Part shown: one piece after another, positions 26,163 to 37,282 of the stretch | How positions within the stretch are numbered: the first letter of the stretch is position 1 | Layout: every line of letters starts with the position of its first letter | Origin: Dasypus novemcinctus | Taxonomy: Eukaryota; Chordata; Mammalia; Cingulata; Dasypodidae | Reading direction: 5' to 3' | Assembly: GCF_030445035.2 (NCBI RefSeq) | Contig: NC_080689.1 | Location: 22,163,278 to 22,227,277, forward strand | DNA length: 64,000 nucleotides | Translations under genes and position numbers: made by a program | The notes under the pieces: generated by a model | Databases searched by the model: none | Seen by the model: only the letters and a program-made list of their open reading frames with translations | What the model was told of the DNA's origin: nothing

Positions 26163-27545
26163 GAACGAAGGTCCAAAAATAAGCCCTTGATACTAATGAC
26201 TATGCTTATGAGCCTGTGCACCTTAAATAAAAACAAGGCCTAAAGCTGCAGGGTGCCTAAGAGCTACCTCTTGAGAGCCTCCGTGTTGCTCAAATGTGGC
26301 CAGTCTTGAAGTCAAACTCAGCATGTAAATGTGTTGTCTTCCCCCCAGTATGGGGCATGACTCCTGGGGATTAGCCTCCCTGGCACTGAGAGATTACTAC
26401 CATATACCAGCTGATGATGTAACTAGAAAATGACCTTGAATAAAAGGGTCAACTCGGACCAGCAGAATATCTCAATCTACATATAATACCAGGAGTTAAA
26501 AATGCTTTTTGACCTGAATCAAAGGGGGAAATGGAAAGGACAAATGAGTTTATATGGCTATGAGTCTCCAAAAAGAGCCAGGAGGTTATCAGAGGGGTCA
26601 TCCTTATGCACACCTCAGCAGAGTCCCAGAGACAGATAAAATAGATACAACACTGGGTATTGGTTCTTCTGAGGTCTACAGAGACCCACAGGTTCTATGG
26701 CCATGGCCAAAGGAGTTCAGTGCCATGTCAGTTTGCCCTACTTTGGAGTTTGTGTTTCTGTGTGATGGAGCTGGACTCAGATGTGATCTTTGTTCACAAA
26801 CCTCTCCTGTTACTTTTACCAGAACTGTAGTTGTTGATGGTGTTTAATATATACCCAGGGGACCTGAATCTCTGGACTGACCATGTGATAGTCAGGCCCT
26901 GAGCCTCAACAGACTCCAGCTCCTACGCTCTGGTTTATTGGCCCTACCCCACTCAGCTAACATGGAGTTGAAGAAGGTCAACCACCACACCAGGGAGCCA
27001 AGAGTACCTACAACTGAAAGCAGGAGGATTGCATCCAGCATCCATGTGGAATCTAAGACCCCTCTTGATATAGATGTGGAGTAGACATAACCATTCCAAG
27101 GTCCACAGGATGGGGCAATAGAGTGTGGATTAGAGTGGACTTACTGATATTCTATTCATGGACTATTGTGATTGGTAATCGAAGAAAATGTGGCATTGGT
27201 GTGGGGAAAGTGGCCATGGTGGCTGCTGGGGGTAGGGTATGGGAGGAAGAGATGAGATGTGGGGGCATTTTCGGGACTTGGAGTTGTCCTGGGTGGTGCT
27301 GCAGGGACAGTTATCGGACATTGTATGTCCTCCCATGGCCCACTGGGTCGAATGTGGGAGAGTGAGGGCTATGATGTGGGCCATTGACCATGAGGTGCAG
27401 CAGTGCTCAGAGATGTATTCACCAAATGCAATGAATGTCTCGTGATGCTGGAGGAGATTGTTGTTATGGGGGGAGGAATGGGGTGATGGGGGTGGGGGTA
27501 TATGAGGACCTCATATTTTTTTAAAGTAATATTAAAAATATAAAT
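26163..27545 (+). mobile_element. Xenarthran L1 tail: about 1.38 kb of 3' UTR inserted in an older L1
   Basis: Insert bounded by the 13-bp duplication AAAGACCAAAAAA (26150-26162 and 27546-27558). It is GC-richer than its host and has no recognisable ORF2. It ends in a G-rich run ('gatgggggtgggggtatatg'), then 'cctcatatttttttaaagta' and a short A/T-rich tail. The last 130 bp match the short tail at 33847. It appears to be the unusually long 3' UTR of a recent armadillo/sloth L1 family, 5' truncated on insertion. ORFs up to 97 codons inside it have no recognisable domain. Confidence 0.8.
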
Positions 27546-28550
27546 AAAGACCAAAAAAACCCTACTGCCTTAACTGACAATGTCTACAAAATTCAACTAA
27601 AAATGGATCATTTTCCTAAACATAAGAGCTAAAATTATAAAACTTCTTAAAGAAAATATAGGAGAAATCCTTCATGACCATGGATTGGGTAAATAGTTGT
27701 AAGATATGATACCAAAGGCACAAGCCATTAACAGGAAAGCTGATAAAATGAACTTCATCAAAAATAAAATGTGTTCTTCAAATACACTCAGAAAGTGAAA
27801 AGGCAAGACACAGACTGGGAGAAAATGTCTGAAAGTTAAATATCTGATAAAGGAGTTGTATCCAGACTATATAAAGATCTCTGACAACTCAATATGAAGA
27901 ATAAAAACAAGGCATTATAGTGAGTATAACGAACACTGCTAATTTATAAATAAGATTGTGGCTGAAAGAGGTAGTTTGTGGATGTAATATTTCAATTGAA
28001 AGGAAGTAGGCAATAATTTAGGGACTGTAGAGCAGTGATTCTGGTGGTGGATGAAGATTGTCATTAATAGTATAAATATAAGAATGTTCTTCTTTTACAA
28101 AGTATTAAGAATATGGTGATACCTGGGAAAATTACAACGAATATAAATTATGGGCCATAGTTAACAGTAATAATGTAACATTTTTGCCTCAAATGGCAGA
28201 GAAGATATATCAATTCTAATGAAATTGGAGGAATAAGGAGGTATGGGATTTTTCCTCTCAGAGTAATGAAACTGCTCTAAAATTGACTGAGGTGATGGCA
28301 GCACAACTCTGTGATGAAAATGAGAGTTACTGAGTGGACACTTTGAAGGGATTGTACAAAACAATGGGACTATAAAACACAGGGAATCCAGTGGTAGAAG
28401 ATGGACTGTGGTTAACAGAAAAAATGAGAATGTTCTCTCATGACCTAAAACAAATTAATAATAATAATAATAATAATACAGTGCATTTATAATCAGGTGG
28501 GTTGGAGGAAAAGTACAACAACTGTAAGATATGGACTGTAGTTAGTAGTA
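27546..28550 (+). mobile_element. L1 ORF2 end and 3' UTR, right part of the interrupted element
   Basis: Resumes the ORF2 end ('gaacttcatcaaaaataaaa', 'gacacagactgggagaaaat', 'aaaggagttgtatccagac') and passes into an L1M/xenarthran-type 3' UTR ('gaggtgatggcagcacaac', 'gatggactgtggttaac'). An (AAT)n run lies near 28457-28478. The junction with the next, antisense L1 is at the (AT)n tract. Confidence 0.8.
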
Positions 28551-28574
28551 ATATATATATATATATATATATAT
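28551..28574. repeat. (AT)12 microsatellite at an L1/L1 junction
   Basis: Uninterrupted AT dinucleotides between the end of the sense L1 and the 3' end of the antisense L1. Confidence 0.9.
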
Positions 28575-31500
28575 TTTTTTTAGTTTAAAAAATCTATTGA
28601 AGTATGTCAGTCATACATACTTCATACATAAACAATAAGTGTACAGTAATAGTTGTGAACTTACAAAACAAACATATATACCATCATACAGGACTCTCAC
28701 ACCTCACCCTACCTCTAATACCTTACATTGTTGTTAAACCTTTTTAACTAATGATAAAAGAGCATTGTCAAAATATTACTAACCAAAGTATTTTCCCCCA
28801 ACCCTCCCATTATTTTCTTTATATCATTTATATATGAACATACATAAACAATAAGTGTATAGTAAAAGTTGTGAACTTAAAAAGCAAATATGCATAACAT
28901 CACACAGGGGTCCCATACATCAACCCTCCACCAACATCTTGCATTGTTGTGAGATGTTTGTTACAAATTATGGAAGAATACTGTCAAAATCTTACTACTA
29001 ATTATAGTCCTTATCTTATATTTGGTGCATTTTACCCCCAACTCACCCTATTGTTATTTTTTAAATATATTTTTTATGACAGAAGTTGTAAACATATAAT
29101 ATAATCATGCACATGTTTAGAGTTTCCAAACAACACCCCTCTATCAACACACCACACTGTGATGGAATATTTGTTATAAATAATATAATATCTTCAAATA
29201 TAATATCATCTGATTATTATGACATCCCTAGTGTACATTTGGCATGCATTTTCCATACTGCCCCATTATCAACACAGTACGTCTCTGGCATTGATGCAAG
29301 AATATTATATTATTACTGCTAACCACAGTTGGTAGGTCACGCCAGTTGTATCTTTCCCATGCTTCTCCACATTCCCATCACCCTGCAATAGTAATATACA
29401 TTTGTTCTAGCTAACAAAGGACACTTGTAGACTGAACCGTCAACTTCAATTCTCATCCACCTCTTGGTTTACTGTGCTATTCTGCTCCTAGAATATTCTC
29501 TAGCATTCTGTTAATTGGCATTTACATACTTAGACTACTATTTTCAGTAACATCCCCATTTATAAATTAGCTGTTACTATATGTTACCATCCACTCTATA
29601 CATTTCCATACTTTTACAATAAAGCTAATTAAAATTCCCACATACATTAAACATCAGTAGTCCATTTCCTTATCTCCTTTAAGAATCCACTACCTACCAC
29701 CAGGCCTTGAAGATATTTTCCAATAATTTCTTCTAGAAACTTTATGTTTATTGCTTTCATTTTTAGGTTTTTGATCTATTTTGAGTTAATTTTTAGATAA
29801 GGTGTAAGATAGGGGTCCTCTTTCCTTCTTTTGGGTATGGATATCCAGTTCTTTTCAAACCATTTGTTTTGAATGGACTGTTCTGCCCAAGTTGTGTGGG
29901 TTTGACAGGCTAGTCAAAAATCACTTGACCATACATGTGAGGGTCTATTTCCAAGCCATCAATTTGGTTCCATTGGTCTATGTGTCTGTCTTTATGCCAG
30001 TGCCATGCTGTTTTTACCACAATAGCTAGGTAATATTATTTAAAGTCCCTAAGTGAGAGTCCTCCAACTTTGCCTTTCCTTTTTAAGATGTTTCTGGCTA
30101 TTTGGTGTCTCTTACCCTCTCAAATAAATTTAATAATAATGTTTCCCATTTTTTAAAAAAGTGTTGGCAGAATTTTTATAGGGATTGCATTAAATCTGTT
30201 TATCAATTTGGGTAGAATTGGCATCTTAATGATATTTAGTCTTCCAATCCATAAGCATGGAATGTTCTTCCAATTATTTAGGTCATTTTTTATTTTTTAT
30301 TTTTGGCAATGCATTACTGTGTTCTGAATACAATTGCTTTACACCCTTGGTTAAGTTTATTTCTAAATATTTGATTCTTTTAGTCACTATTGTAAATGGA
30401 TTTCTTTCCTGACATCCTCCTCAGATTGTGCATTACTAGCGTCTAGAAACACCATTGATTTTTGTTCATTGATCTTGTATCCTGACACTCTACTCTTTGT
30501 TTGTTTGCTTTTGGAGACCATATCTTCATGATCATAGATCTTTTCTTCTGCCTCCTCATTCTGAGGTTATATACCACCAGTGTATTTTTAATTTCATTCA
30601 TTGTGACTTTCATTCCCATAAGATGTATTTTTCTATGTATGCTTTCAGGTTCTTCTATGTGCTCTCCCAGTGTGTTCTTAATATTTTTAATCTCTTTAGT
30701 CATCTCATTGAATTTATTAAGGAAAATTTTTTGAACATCTATGATTAGTTGTCTCAACTCCTTTATGTCATCTGGAGACTTATACCTTTGACTGGGCCAT
30801 ATCTTCCTGTTTCTTGGTATGGATTGTAATTTTTTATTAGTGTCTTGGCATTCTGGTTTACTAGATGTATTTATTCTGGGTGCAGTTTCTCTCTTTAGTT
30901 TAGGGCTTTCTTACCCTTTCTCCCTTACCTTTTGTGCAGTAGGAGCTGAAGATAAAGTTGGTACTGTAAGCTGTGGAGGGTGAACCTGCTCGTATTGCCC
31001 CAGGAACCAATGAAGCTTCTCTCACCTTTCTCCTCTGTCAGGGGTAGGGACAGAGCCATAGCTGTGTGTAATAATCCAGGTTGTGCAAGACAAGACTGTC
31101 TATTGTAGCACAGGGAGACTGAAGAATCTTCATGCCCCTTCCTCCCATGCCTGGAGCAGGATGAAATTGCAGGTGTGGGCAGCAATCTATGCTGTGTGGG
31201 TCCAAAATGACTGCAGTTGCCCTGGTAGACTGATGGATGTATCATTGGCTCCCTTCCTTCCTAGTCAGGGGTAGGGCTGATCCTTCCAGAGTGCCCCCAA
31301 ATCTAATCCATGTGGGTCACATGTACCTGCAGTTACTCTGAAAGGCTGAAGTACTTTCCCTTCCATCTTTTAGGGGTGAGGATGGAACCACAGGCTACCA
31401 ACAATTCAGTCTGTGTAGGTTTAAAGTGCCTACCATTACCAGGAGAGGCTGAGTAAACACCAACCCCTTCCTTCCCTGATGGGGCATTGGAGTGGATCCA

Positions 31501-33010
31501 CAGGGATCTAACTGTTCAGTCTATGTAGGCCAAATATGCCTGCTGTTGTTCAGAGAGACTGAGGAAACACTAGTTCCCTCCTATCCTATAGGAGATGGGA
31601 GTGGATCCACAGCCACTCAAGAGTCCATTCTATGTAGGCCAAAAATACTTGCTGCTCTCCGGAGAGGCTTAGGAAATGTCAGCCCTCTTCTATCCTATTA
31701 GAGGGTGGGGGTAGAACCACAGGCACCCAACAGTCCATCTGTGCAGGTTCAAAGTGCCTGCCATTGCCCAGAAAGGCTGAAGAAACACTGCCCCCCTTTT
31801 ATCTTATTCAGGGATGGGAATGGAGCTACAGAATCCAACTATTCAGGCCTTGTGGGCCAAAAGCATCTGCAGTTATCCAGAGAGGATGGTGAAATTCCAC
31901 CCCTTCTTGTCCTACTGGGGATGGGAGTGGAGCCACAGCCAACCCATCAGTTGAATTCTTGCAGCCTAAAATTGCCTGCAGTTTTCCTGGGAGGTTGAGG
32001 AAACATCAGCTCCCTCCTATTCTATTGGGGAGTGTAGGTGTATCCACAGGTACTTACCAGTCCAGTCCATGCCAGCCAAAAGTGTCTCCTGGTGCCTGGA
32101 AAGGCTGAGAAAACTCAGATCCCCTCCCATTCTACTGAGGGGCAGGGATGGAGATACAGGTGTCTGAGTACCCCATCTGTGTAGGCTGAAAGCTCATGCG
32201 GTTGCCTAGAGAGGTTGAAGAAACATTAGCCCTCTCTTATCCTATGGTGGTAGAGGAGTGGAAATGGAATCCAAAGTGCTCCACAAACCAGTTCATGCAG
32301 CCCAAATGTGCCTACAGTTGCCCAGAGAGGCCAAGTAGATCCAGCTCCTCTCTTATCTGTTGAGATATGTGGATGGAGCCCTAGGTATCCAACTATTCAG
32401 TCTGTGCCAACCAAAACTGCCTTCAGTTGCACAGAGAGGCTGGTGCAAGTCCTCCCAGCTTCTTTCCTGCCAGAGGTTGTGCTGGAACCTAGTCTAGAGT
32501 TGCAATCAAATATGGGTGGAAAGAAGCCAGTCCTACCTTCACTGATTTTTAATCAGCCTCTCTTGCTTCTTGCTGGGGGCAGAGTTAAAAGGGAAGCTTC
32601 CAGCCCCTTTCCGACTTGGACAGATTCAAACTTTAGCTCTTCTTAGGATTATATTTTAGCTAGCCAAATTTACTAATCAGTAGCTGAAGTTGGTGGCCAA
32701 CTCTCTTCCTCTCCCACATTTGGGAAATGGAGCTTCCAACTCAAGCCACGGAATAGCTCCCAAAGTGGCTTGTGCCGCCAGTGGGGGTGGGCACAGCCCT
32801 CTGTGGTGTGGCATGCTCTACTCATAAATCTTCACTACAGATGGGCAGGCTCCTTCTTCTACTCTTTTAAGGATGTTGCAGGATTCTCTTCTGGGCTCTT
32901 GGCCCCACCCAAACAGGTGACTTAGATAGCTCTATTTAGATTACTAAACACCCTATAGGACAAGCTGACTCTTAGAATGTCTTTCTCTGCTTCCATCTTG
33001 GCCCCATCCC
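28575..33010 (-). mobile_element. Antisense L1 with most of ORF2 and the ORF1 C-terminus deleted (HAL1-like, element 1)
   Basis: Read on the minus strand from 33010: the 5' end contains CCAAGATGG, typical of L1 5' ends and a YY1-type motif. Next come an approximately 2-kb GC-rich 5' UTR with a monomer array, the N-terminal/coiled-coil part of ORF1 (30490-30930), a jump at about 30490 straight into the late part of ORF2 (29700-30490), and a 3' UTR made of three related blocks (28580-29700). The ORF1 C-terminal domains and the endonuclease plus most of the RT sequence are absent, so it could not move by itself. No clean target duplication was found; the left end lies in an (AT)n tract. Confidence 0.8.
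31030..32471 (-). repeat. Tandem monomer array in an L1 5' UTR (about 13 x 110 bp)
   Basis: About 13 diverged head-to-tail units of 107-115 bp, starting near 31030, 31150, 31265, 31372, 31479, 31590, 31700, 31809, 31917, 32028, 32139, 32251 and 32363. Each repeats the same order: 'gggatgggagtgga' with '-ccacagg-', a 'cagtctgtgtaggccaaa' block, 'tgcctgcagttgcccagaga', 'ggctgaggaaaca', then 'ccctcctatcctatt'. By analogy with monomer-type rodent L1 5' UTRs, the array may have been the element's promoter. Unit boundaries were placed by eye. Confidence 0.85.
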
Positions 33011-33149
33011 CCAAAATTATTTTATTTTAATATTGTTATATTTGCACAGCATTTTAAATGTTTATAAAGGATGTACATACACATGTACCACTAGATGGAG
33101 ATTTAGACATATACTTTTATGAAAACCATTTCCAATAAGAAAAATGGAT

Positions 33150-33260
33150 GATAGCATAACCGGTCTTGTACAAGGAAGAAATAAGGTACAGGACTAGTCC
33201 AAGGTTATGCAGTGTACAAGAGGAGAAGTTGCAATCAGAATCCTGAAAAGTGACTCTTCA
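33150..33260 (-). repeat. Possible MIR remnant
   Basis: 'gtccaaggttatgcagtgta' and 'tcagaatcctgaaaagtgac' resemble the reverse MIR 5' half. Confidence 0.4.
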
Positions 33261-33846
33261 TCACATGTTCAGCACATGTCATGCCCATTAAAGCCTCTCT
33301 CTCTCTTTTCTACTTGCTTATTTAGTCCCCAAACTTTGTAATTTCTTTCATATTTTATATTATAGCTATATTTCTATATTCATTATAATGCATTTTATAA
33401 TATGATCCTAATAGTTCTGATTATCTGTAGTATTTCTCATTTCAAACCATTGCCATATGCCAATTAAACTGAAATCTTATGATGCACATGGTAAACTATA
33501 AGACATAATCTCTGTATTGATCTTCTGAAAGCTAGTTTTAATCCTGCCTTTCAGCTGTTCAAAGACTTGCAATGGATTTTTTTTTGGGAAAAAATGCATG
33601 ATTTAGACTGTCATTTAAAATATTCTGCAATTTTTTCCCAACCTACATTTCTAATGTATCTCCTATGATGATCATTTAACTATATAAAACCTTTATTCTG
33701 GCTAGTCTATTTTCACTGATGTCTTCTAAATATGTCTCTTGTTTTGTTTTTCTGTTTAAGTCCCCATTTTGGGGTCCCTCTCACTCTTTTCTCCTGAACT
33801 CTTCCTCTCTTTCAATTTTAGTGGAGCATTATTCAAACCTTTCCAA

Positions 33847-33997
33847 ACCAAATGCAATGAATGTCTCATGATGATGGAGGAGATTGTTGTTCTGGGGAGA
33901 GGAGTGGGGTGAGGGGGATGGGGGGTATATGGTCACCTCATGTTTTTTGAATGTAATATTAAAAAAAGAAAGAAAGAAAAAAATCTTAAAAAAAAAA
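33847..33997 (+). mobile_element. Very short 5'-truncated L1 tail
   Basis: The last ~130 bp of the same family as 26163-27545 ('aatgaatgtctcatgatgat', 'ggaggagattgttgttctgg', G-rich run, 'gaatgtaatatt') with an A-rich tail (aaagaaagaaag then A13). Flanks AAACCTTTCCAA (33835-33846) and AAACCTATCCAA (33998-34009) form a 12-bp target duplication with one mismatch. Confidence 0.85.
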
Positions 33998-34009
33998 AAA
34001 CCTATCCAA

Positions 34010-35016
34010 TTTCTCCATTAAAGCATTTTTGGTGATAAAAATAAGAATATATACCGGCATTGACTTTCTAGACTATTTATACATTTCACATACATGTGAA
34101 TATTTAAGACTTATTATTGTCATGTCTGTCTGAATTGTTAAGTAAAAGTAGACAAACATTATCTCATATTACCTACAGCAACTTAAAATGCCTACTTTAG
34201 AGCTGTGCACATATTATGGTTAGTAAATACTGTGGTGAATGTAAGAACTTCTTGGTGTTCTCAAGACTTCTAGTGGCCATAGTAGAATGACTACAACTGG
34301 TCAATTTAGCAGGATCATGGAACCTGGGAGCACCTAGATTATAGTTTCGGCATTAAGAACAGTCACCTCAGGCTTAAAAATTCTCAACATGTCTGTTGCT
34401 TCAAAGGTAGAGATTGTCTGAGATTTTTTTCCCCCCATTAGTTAGACTGATTTTCTTGACTATTCTAAAAGTGAAACTCTCATGAAGTAAAGAAAACTAG
34501 GATTATTTTGAATGTTTTTGAGTATGGAAACAGTTTACATCAATCTGCAAGTTTCTAGTAACCATATCTGAAACATGGATGCCTTCTCTGTAGAAATACT
34601 TAGAAAGCTGGGATAACTTACATATTCAGAGTAATCACAGTCATAGCACATCAAGAGGTTCTAGGGTTAGTTCAGATTCTAGACTGTTGTCTATAGAGTA
34701 GATATTCAGCTTTTGATAGTAATAAAGTATTTGAATTAGACATTTTTCTCACAGTGAATGCGTATATAGCATACAAAAAATACTAAGTAACTATACTTCC
34801 TTTTTTTAAATTAACCTCTGTACAAATATGTAAAGTTGTAAATCAGTCATGAATTTTTAAAATCAATGGTAATTATTCTACTAATTTTTGGATTAAATAA
34901 TATTTTCCTGTGTTCTTAGAAACTAATTTTGACAAGTGTTTGACTCAGTCTCACTTATACTTGAGTCTCACTTATATCTGAGACATCTTTAGCTATCATA
35001 TACACTATTTTTGGAT
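34010..35016. other. Unique DNA, no gene seen
   Basis: A small partial repeat of 'gagtctcacttatat' near 34945-34980 is the only structure noted. Confidence 0.5.
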
Positions 35017-35025
35017 CTGTAACTC

Positions 35026-35450
35026 CTTTTTTTTAAGATTTAATTTTTATTTATTTATTTCCTTCCCCCCACCCCCACCCCAGTTGTCTGCTCTCTGTGT
35101 CCATTCACTGGGTGTTCTTCTGTGACTTCCTCTATCCTTATCAGTGGCACCGGGAATTTGTGTTTCTTTTTGTTGCGTTATCTTGTTGTGTCAACTCTCT
35201 GTGTGTGTGGTGCCATTCTTGGGCAGGCTGCACTTTCTGTCACACTGGGCGGTTTTCCTTAGGGGGCGCACTCCTTGTGCGTCGGGCTCCCCTACATAGG
35301 CGACACCCCTGTGTGGCATGCACTCCTTGCACGCACCCATCAGCACTGCGCATGGGCCAGCTCCACACAGGTCAAGGAGGCCCTGGGTTTGAACTGCCGA
35401 CCTCCCATGCGGTAGGCAGATGCCCTATCCATTGAGCCAAGCCCACTTCC
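35026..35450 (-). repeat. DAS-III SINE, antisense, with target duplication
   Basis: 425-bp element flanked by CTGTAACTC (35017-35025 and 35451-35459). On the minus strand the tRNA-like head runs 'gggaagtgggcttggctcaa', then a B box 'gttcaaaccc', then the long DAS-III body ('cacacagagagttgacacaa') and a tail 'aaataaataaataaaaatt' after a G-rich run. A 112-codon plus-strand ORF lies within it and is not a gene. Confidence 0.9.
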
Positions 35451-35459
35451 CTGTAACTC

Positions 35460-36454
35460 TTTATTGGATAGGCATAGTAGCATCAAATCATTTCTTTCCC
35501 TGTTAATGAAACAAGGGATCTTTGTACTTTGAGAAAAATTGATTTGAGGTTTTCTTTTTTTCTGAACTTTATGAAATTCACTTTAATATTTATTTTTCTG
35601 CTTTAAGAGATCTGACTGGTACTGAATTAAATAAAAAATGACAAATTTAGAAAAGAAATAATAGAAGCAGACATTACACTGTTTGGAGTTTTCGTCATGT
35701 AGAGTGAACACTCATTCTCTATGCATTTGTTGCTTCTAATCAAACAACTATCTCACAAGTACAACTACATAGAACAGATGGCAAAACCTTTGCACATTAG
35801 ACTTTATATCTGAAAAAGAGACACTTTATTTTAAAATTGCCACTTGGGAACATAAAGTGCTCTCATGAGGAAAACACATTTTATACTTTAAAGGCAGTCC
35901 ATAAAATAAAGGCAGATGTTTAAAATGACTTCTTAATTAACACAAAACAAACATTTACCTACACTGTGGGGATGAAGCACTGCAATTAAGATGAACTCTT
36001 TAAAACATCTTGGGACATATTTTATGAAAACGGATACCAAACATTTTAGGATTTTCTGTCTTTCATTAAGAAAAGAATAATTATTCCATATAGCCACAAT
36101 TCATTAATTTGCAACTATTATAAAATTAAAGCTGTTTTTGCTAGTTTGATTAAACACTTTTTTTTTGTAAAAATTTCCTTGAATCTAAAGCATGTTATAG
36201 TTGAGAACAAATATCATTTCCAAGTTCTTATATAATTAGTTTACCCCTTTAGCACTGAGCACTTTCATTACTCAAGGACATATTCATTAAGAGATTAGAG
36301 AGATGGTATTTCTCAAAACACCACACAAAAGGTGGGCAGGACAGACTGCTTATAAAACATAATCATAGCTATCATTCATGCTGAGGGAATCCTATGGAAC
36401 TGACAGAAGCTGAAAAGAAACCCATTCTAAATTTCATTTTGGGGGGTCATATTT
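35460..36454. other. AT-rich unique DNA
   Basis: Nothing recognised between the DAS-III SINE and the retroposed 3' UTR. Confidence 0.5.
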
Positions 36455-36750
36455 TTCTTTCTTTTTCTTTTTTTTTCAGTTTTATTTCAGGAGTTTATTT
36501 TGGAGACAAAGCATGTAAGAGACTGGTCATACTTGTTGGGGGTTGGGGTGAGACCTGGGAACACTTACAGACATTTTAACAGGGTTCAGTACTCAAGTTC
36601 TATAAACACAGTTAGTCAGCAGGCACCCAATTTCCTAGAAAGCAGGATGGTTCTGAATCCTCAGGCTCTCCCCTGGCCTCGCCCTGCTTCACCCTCAGCC
36701 CCTCATTTCTGGAAAGTGACTGAATCCTCTCTTCCCTCTCCCACTGCTGT
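36455..36750 (-). pseudogene. Retroposed 3'-UTR fragment of an unidentified mRNA
   Basis: Read on the minus strand, a GC-richer, non-repetitive stretch ends with two overlapping-range AATAAA signals (CCAAAATAAACTCC and TGAAATAAAACTG), followed within about 10 nt by an A-rich tail that appears on the plus strand as a T-rich tract at about 36448-36478. This is the structure of the 3' end of a processed mRNA copy. I do not recognise the parent gene. A 62-codon minus-strand ORF (36612-36800) overlaps it but shows no known domain. The 5' limit is a guess, and I found no convincing target duplication, so an unusual repeat family remains possible. Confidence 0.5.
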
Positions 36751-37282
36751 AATATCTCGAAATAAATTTGTAAGAACATTTTAAGAGTAATAAAGTTCAA
36801 AATGTATGGGCATCAATGCATAATGTACCCCCAGGTTCCACTAATCTCAAGTTTTCTCTGCCATGTTGAAACCAAGAAGAACAAGGAAAAGACAGTGTCC
36901 TATTTGGGAAAGTTGAAATAAATAAAAAAAGAGATCATACAGAGAAAGAAGACCTTTAAACCCAGTTTGTCCTTATGCAACAAAAATAGTGACCAGCTGA
37001 CTGGAAAAGGTTGACCTTCTCAAATGATAGAGATGGGTGGTCATCAACTGAAGCTTAAGATCATTACAGACTTTTTTTTTTTACTTGAAAACACTTGAAG
37101 ATTTAAACTAAATTTCTAAGATATCTTTGCTCTTCATAGTTCAAGAAAATATCTTCAATTTTTTATTCTATTTGTATTATAGACATTGGTTTTGAAAATT
37201 AAAAGAAATGATTTTGAAACCCAGCTGGTAAATGTTAATTATAGAGAAAGGAAAATGCACCAGAGGACTACAATCTGGTGGA
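36751..37282. other. AT-rich unique DNA
   Basis: Ends at the left target duplication of the ORF2-deleted L1. Confidence 0.5.

Noticed and set aside
26554..27554. Several ORFs of 60-97 codons in a GC-richer segment, considered as a small gene
   Set aside because: The segment is an L1 tail bounded by a target duplication, with no recognisable domain.
31030..32471. A regular ~110-bp periodic array as CRISPR or satellite
   Set aside because: Whole units are diverged copies of one another with no repeat/spacer alternation, and the array sits in an L1 5' UTR.
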